Below, one piece after another: positions 5,466-8,734 of a stretch of 8,734 nt of DNA. Below the pieces are notes generated by a model. The model searched no databases, had not been told where the DNA came from, and worked only from the letters and a program-made list of their open reading frames with translations. The DNA comes from Actinomycetota bacterium (GTDB lineage Bacteria > Actinomycetota > Actinomycetes > S36-B12 > UBA10799), in assembly GCA_030837395.1 (NCBI GenBank), contig JAUPKO010000678.1, positions 1 to 8,734 of the forward strand, given 5' to 3'. The translations under genes were made by a program, and so were the position numbers. Position 1 is the first letter of the stretch, and every line of letters begins with the position of its first letter.

Positions 5466-7151
5466 CTACAACCCGAGCATGTCCATCTCGGATAGGTAGG
5501 TCCGCGCGGCCTCCCGAGCGCCGGCCGCAGAGACGGCCTGTCGGGCAGCAGTGGCGGCGGCGCGACACTGATCGAGCGAGTGTGCCCCGAGCGCCGTGCG
5601 GACTGCGGCCAGTGACCCAGGGCTCATCGATAGCGACGTCACGCCCAGACCGACGAGGACGCAGGCGAGCAACGGGTCGCCAGCGGCCTCGCCACAGACG
5701 CCACAAGGAGTCTCCGTGTCGGCTGCGCCCTCGGCCGTCAGCGCGATGAGGTCGAGCAGCGCCGGTTGCCAGGCATCCTGCAGTCGCGCAACCGCGCCCA
5801 CTTGACGGTCGGCGGCGAACGTATATTGCGTGAGGTCGTTCGAGCCGATCGAGAAGAAGTTGGCGATAGTGCTCAACTGCTTGGCTCGCATGGCGGCCGC
5901 CGGGATTTCCACCATGATGCCGATTGGACCGGTGAGGCCGGCTCGATGACACTGGCTGCGGAACCAGGCCGCCTCCGACATGTCGGCCACCATCGGAGCC
6001 ATGACCCACAGTTCGGCACCTGTCGCATCTGCGGCGTTCTTCAACGCCGTCAGTTGGGTGGCGAGAATGTCCGGCGCCTGCATGCAGATGCGAAGACCGC
6101 GCACTCCCATGGCCGGGTTGGGCTCCTCGCCGAACGGCATGAAGGGCAAGGGCTTGTCGGCCCCGGCGTCGAGGGTTCGCACGACGACCTTCTTGCCCTC
6201 GAAACCGGACAGCACCGCCGAATAGATGGTGGTCTGCTCGGCCACACTTGGCGCCTGGGCTCGATCGAGGAAGCACAGTTCGGTGCGAAACAGGCCCACT
6301 CCCTCGGCACCCGCGCCGATGGCGGCATCGACGTCCTCGGGACCACCGATGTTGGCCAAGAGCGCAACCGGATGGCCGTCAGCAGTCTTGCCGGGACCGG
6401 TACCCGCACCCTCCAGGGCACCTCGTCGCTTGGCGTCCTTAGCCAGTGCGGCCTCGACCCGGACAGGGGAGGGTTCAAGTTCGACTGCGCCGTTGGTGCC
6501 GTCCACCAACATCTGCGTGCCCAGCGCCACGTCAAGTGCGCCGGGGCAGCCGACGACCGCCGGGATGCCGTAGTTACGCGCGAGGATCGACGTGTGGGAC
6601 GTCGGCCCACCCTCGACGGTGACGAAGGCCACCACCATGTCCTTGTTGAGGATCGCCGTGTCGGCGGGCGCCAAGTCACGCGCGACCAGGACCGACGGTT
6701 CGCTCAACTCGGGGATGCCCGGCGGGGGCACGTTCAGCAGGCGGGCCACCACGCGCGCCCGGATGTCGTGCAGGTCGGCGACCCGTCCAGCGAGGTAGTC
6801 GCTGCCGGACGCGGCGAGCATGTCCGCGTAAGCCCCGAGCGCCTCGAAGGTTGCTCGCGCGGCAGTCGAGCCACCCGTGCACTTCGCGCCGATCTGAGTG
6901 GCCAGGGAGGGGTCGCGAGCCATCATTGCCTGGGCCTCGAGCACCTGTTGCGCCTCACCACCGGCGGTGACGGCGCGGTGCTCGAGGTCGGCGGCAACTG
7001 CCTCTAAGGCAGCCTCCGCGGCTGCCGACTCCTCGTCAGCAGAACCGGCGGCAGGCACATCGGGCGGTTCCGGCACGCTGTCGACCACGCGAACAGCAGG
7101 TCCGTACCCCACACCGGGACTGACTCCTACGCCCGTGAGCGACCCCGCCAT
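5466..7151 (-). CDS. ptsI: PTS enzyme I (phosphoenolpyruvate-protein phosphotransferase)
   Basis: A cytosolic protein of 561 residues that takes phosphate from phosphoenolpyruvate and passes it to HPr, the first step for all PTS sugars. The N-terminal domain (about 1-225) has GVGVSPGVGYG and the phosphorylated His186 in GGPTSHTSILAR. The C-terminal barrel (about 260-540) carries LFRTE (288-292), RTLDAGADKP (325-334), MVEIPAA, GSNDLTQY (436-443) and Cys486 in CGVCGE, the catalytic cysteine of the family. All key residues are present. The start ATG 7151 lies 2 nt after the ptsH stop, with its GAGG ribosome site inside the end of ptsH. This implies translational coupling and equal expression. 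A strong terminator follows. Confidence 0.97.
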   Translation of the reverse strand: MAGSLTGVGVSPGVGYGPAVRVVDSVPEPPDVPAAGSADEESAAAEAALEAVAADLEHRAVTAGGEAQQVLEAQAMMARDPSLATQIGAKCTGGSTAARATFEALGAYADMLAASGSDYLAGRVADLHDIRARVVARLLNVPPPGIPELSEPSVLVARDLAPADTAILNKDMVVAFVTVEGGPTSHTSILARNYGIPAVVGCPGALDVALGTQMLVDGTNGAVELEPSPVRVEAALAKDAKRRGALEGAGTGPGKTADGHPVALLANIGGPEDVDAAIGAGAEGVGLFRTELCFLDRAQAPSVAEQTTIYSAVLSGFEGKKVVVRTLDAGADKPLPFMPFGEEPNPAMGVRGLRICMQAPDILATQLTALKNAADATGAELWVMAPMVADMSEAAWFRSQCHRAGLTGPIGIMVEIPAAAMRAKQLSTIANFFSIGSNDLTQYTFAADRQVGAVARLQDAWQPALLDLIALTAEGAADTETPCGVCGEAAGDPLLACVLVGLGVTSLSMSPGSLAAVRTALGAHSLDQCRAAATAARQAVSAAGAREAARTYLSEMDMLGL

Positions 7152-7153
7152 GA

Positions 7154-7417
7154 TCAGGCCTCGGGGGTCTCGAGCAGGGTCTTGAGGCCCGCCAGCACGT
7201 CCTCGGCGCCGTCGCCTTCGGCCGTGACGACGATGACCTCGCCAGCCTTCACTCCCATGCCCATGACCGAGAGGATGCTCTTGGCGTCGACGGGCGCATC
7301 GCCCGGGCGGCCGACTGTGACGGGCATGGGTGCCGCGGTGGCGGCCTGGACGAACATCGCGGCGGGACGGGCGTGCAGTCCGACGCCTTCGGGCAGGGTG
7401 ACAGTAACTTCAGCCAT
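7154..7417 (-). CDS. ptsH: PTS phosphocarrier protein HPr
   Basis: An 87-residue cytosolic phosphocarrier that relays phosphate from enzyme I to EIIA. The active-site motif GLHARPA places the phosphorylated His at residue 15. The DAKSILSVMGMGV motif follows, with Ser47 in the place of the regulatory serine of Firmicutes. The start is ATG 7417, with AAGGAG (7424-7429) 6 nt upstream. It starts 71 bp after the crr stop and ends 2 nt before ptsI. I see no HPr kinase gene in the window, and actinomycetes generally lack one, so serine regulation is unlikely. Confidence 0.97.
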   Translation of the reverse strand: MAEVTVTLPEGVGLHARPAAMFVQAATAAPMPVTVGRPGDAPVDAKSILSVMGMGVKAGEVIVVTAEGDGAEDVLAGLKTLLETPEA

Positions 7418-7462
7418 TGCTATCTCCTTGGTTGAGCAGTGGTACGTGACAGGCGGGGGCGA

Positions 7463-7479
7463 TCCGGCACGGCGCCGGA
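7463..7479. other. Short hairpin between crr and ptsH
   Basis: TCCGGC (7463-7468) pairs with GCCGGA (7474-7479) over a 5-nt loop, inside the 71-bp crr-ptsH gap and 10 nt past the crr stop. No T-tail follows. It may stabilise or slow transcription between the genes, or be incidental in GC-rich DNA. Confidence 0.3.
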
Positions 7480-7488
7480 CCGCATGGA

Positions 7489-7944
7489 CTAGCTGAGGGT
7501 GAAGAGCACGTCGCCGGCGGACACGGTGGTGCCCGGCGCGGCCACGACGGTGATGTCGCCAAGTTCGGCTTGCAGCGCCACGACCGGGCTCATCACCGAG
7601 CGTTCGCCGGCCTCGATCTCGGCCGGATTCCACGACACGATCGGATCGCCGGCGGCGACCACGTCGCCCTTCTGCTTGTGCACGGTGAAGCCGACACCTT
7701 CGAGCTTGACCGTCTCGATGCCGAGGTGGACGAGCACCTCGCGTCCCTCGGCCGTGGCGATGCCGAACGCATGCGGGAACATGCTGGCGATCGTGCCGGC
7801 CACCGGGGCGACCGCCGTCTGGTCGCGCCGGTCCGGATCGATGGCGACGCCAGGCCCGAGGAAGCCCCCGGAGAACACTGGGTCGGGCACCTCCGCGAAG
7901 TCCGCAACACGACCGCTGAGGGGGGCAAGCACTGTGAGGGCCAT
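7489..7944 (-). CDS. crr: PTS glucose-type EIIA (Crr)
   Basis: A 151-residue cytosolic EIIA of the glucose superfamily, the partner that carries phosphate from HPr to the IIB domain. His58 (FPHAFGI) and His73 (VLVHLGIETV) correspond to His75 and His90 of E. coli EIIA-Glc, His73 being the phosphorylated one. The N-terminal VLAPLSGRV and VFSGGFLGPGVAI segments and the C-terminal GDVLFTL are typical, so it is complete. The start is ATG 7944, with AAAGG 7 nt upstream (7952-7956). It is first in the crr-ptsH-ptsI block. The NagE protein downstream lacks its own IIA, so Crr is its likely partner. In enteric bacteria EIIA-Glc also signals sugar status. That role is not established here. Confidence 0.96.
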   Translation of the reverse strand: MALTVLAPLSGRVADFAEVPDPVFSGGFLGPGVAIDPDRRDQTAVAPVAGTIASMFPHAFGIATAEGREVLVHLGIETVKLEGVGFTVHKQKGDVVAAGDPIVSWNPAEIEAGERSVMSPVVALQAELGDITVVAAPGTTVSAGDVLFTLS

Positions 7945-7979
7945 TCGGCAACCTTTCTCGCAAGGCGTCGGAACGCTGA

Positions 7980-7987
7980 TGACGTCA
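7980..7987. promoter_or_regulatory. TGACGTCA palindrome upstream of crr
   Basis: An 8-bp perfect palindrome sits 36-43 bp upstream of the crr start, in the 123-bp gap 7945-8067. It shares the ACGT core and flanking T/A with TTACGTAA upstream of nagE. A 5-bp hairpin (7991-7995 with 8003-8007) lies next to it. No clear promoter boxes were recognised. ACGT palindromes are not rare, so confidence is low. Confidence 0.25.
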
Positions 7988-8067
7988 GTCTGCCGAACTC
8001 AGCGGCAAATCTCGCGTCAGATCGGGATTCCGTGGCCGACTCACGGCAACTTCGGCGAAATCCGGAC

Positions 8068-8734
8068 CTACCCGGTCGCACCACCCTGCGCCTGGCCGAC
8101 GCGTAGCGCGGTGAGCGGCACGCCCATCACCAATGCCGCGGCGATCGGCCCGGTCAAGTCCGGCGCGAACGTCACCGAGACGCCGTCCTCACCAGGGCCG
8201 GCGGCTTCGATCCACTCTTGGTGCCGCTCGTGCGCGTCACTCGCCGTCGGCGGTTCCGTGGGCACCAGGAGGTACCTCCTGATGGCGGGGGCCGCCCGTC
8301 CCCAGGCGCGTGACAGGCCCTCTGGGTCGACCTGCCCCGGCGGCTGCACCGCGGCACCGGTGGCGCGGGCCTGGAGTAGCCATCGCTGGTTCGCGCTGCT
8401 GCGCTGTTCGGCCGTCCGCTGCTGCGCCCGCCCCTCGGCGGCCTGCGCCGCCTGCGCTACCCGCGGGGCTATCTGCCCGGCGGCGACCCGGCGGGCGGCC
8501 TCGACCGCGACGTCCACGTAGGCAACCGCCCACGCGCGCCGAGCCGCGTCCCGATCGACCCGGGCACGCTCAAGGCGCTTGCGCCGACCAAGCTTCGATG
8601 CCAACCCGGTGCGCGATGACTCGACGCTCCAAGCGGTCTCGGCCTGCACCGCCGCGAGCACGGTGGCGGTGAGTGTCTCCTGCTGCGGCAGCGCATCGGC
8701 GGTGGCGGCCTCGGCACAAAACTGTTGCGCTGCC
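8068..8734 (-). CDS. Unrecognised Ala/Arg-rich helical protein, 5' end outside window
   Basis: The minus frame is open from the window edge to TGA at 8068, with 221 residues visible. A GTG at 8661 exists, but the frame continues without a stop above it and reads as the same helical protein, so the true start is probably outside. I do not recognise the family. The first half is strongly helical and rich in Ala, Arg and Gln (for example KLGRRKRLERARVDRD and AAQAAEGRAQQ), suggesting a coiled coil. The second half looks more globular (RAWGRAAPAIRRYLLVP, VTFAPDLTGPIAAALVMGVP). No signal peptide or membrane helix is visible. It ends 123 bp before crr on the same strand, so read-through into the PTS block is possible. 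I infer no function. Coding on this strand is judged from codon use and sensible protein composition. Confidence 0.65.
   Translation of the reverse strand, partial: AAQQFCAEAATADALPQQETLTATVLAAVQAETAWSVESSRTGLASKLGRRKRLERARVDRDAARRAWAVAYVDVAVEAARRVAAGQIAPRVAQAAQAAEGRAQQRTAEQRSSANQRWLLQARATGAAVQPPGQVDPEGLSRAWGRAAPAIRRYLLVPTEPPTASDAHERHQEWIEAAGPGEDGVSVTFAPDLTGPIAAALVMGVPLTALRVGQAQGGATG

Noticed and set aside
5766..7007. 413-codon plus-strand open frame
   Set aside because: It is antisense to ptsI, whose catalytic motifs are all intact on the minus strand. The plus product has no recognisable domain.
7154..7963. 269-codon minus frame covering both ptsH and part of crr
   Set aside because: Only its last 87 codons are HPr, which starts at ATG 7417 with a strong ribosome site. 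The rest is an out-of-frame reading of crr.
7499..8521. 340-codon plus-strand open frame
   Set aside because: It runs antisense to crr and the right-edge gene, has Ser/Thr/Pro/Ala-rich composition with no motif, and is a typical high-GC shadow frame.

Overview
The window is high-GC DNA, and every gene I can support reads from the minus strand. Four things point to an actinomycete (Actinomycetota): the codon use, a free-standing Crr-type EIIA beside a fused GlcNAc-type EIICB, a GAP/SfLAP-type membrane protein, and a secreted CHAP protein with a polyproline linker and a calcium-type repeat. I cannot name the genus.

In transcription order, which runs from high to low coordinates: (a) 8734-8068 is the 3' part of an unrecognised Ala/Arg-rich helical protein. 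(b) 7944-5466 holds crr (EIIA), ptsH (HPr) and ptsI (enzyme I). ptsH and ptsI are 2 nt apart, and the block ends in a 17-bp perfect hairpin. (c) 5273-2798 holds nagE (GlcNAc/glucose-family EIICB) and nagB (glucosamine-6-phosphate deaminase), with a second strong hairpin between them. (d) 2707-2027 is a GAP-family six-helix membrane protein. (e) 1899-1104 is a DUF1778/GNAT (TacA/TacT-like) toxin-antitoxin pair with its own promoter candidate. (f) 835-1 is a secreted CHAP-domain cell-wall hydrolase whose 3' end lies outside the window.

The central block is close to a complete amino-sugar uptake route on about 5.1 kb. Phosphate would pass from PEP to PtsI (His186), PtsH (His15), Crr (His73) and the IIB domain of NagE (Cys473), then to the incoming sugar. 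NagB would convert glucosamine-6-P to fructose-6-P plus ammonia. The deacetylase NagA is not in the window. The NagE protein has no IIA domain, and a free EIIA is encoded just upstream, so the parts fit together.

I see no CRISPR array, tRNA, rRNA, insertion sequence or phage module, and no clearly new multi-gene system. The points most worth a second look are the possible operators upstream of nagE (a dyad of ACGT-containing half-sites beside a partial DasR-like site), the arrangement of all general and GlcNAc-specific PTS parts together, the TacAT-like module, and the unrecognised protein at the right edge.
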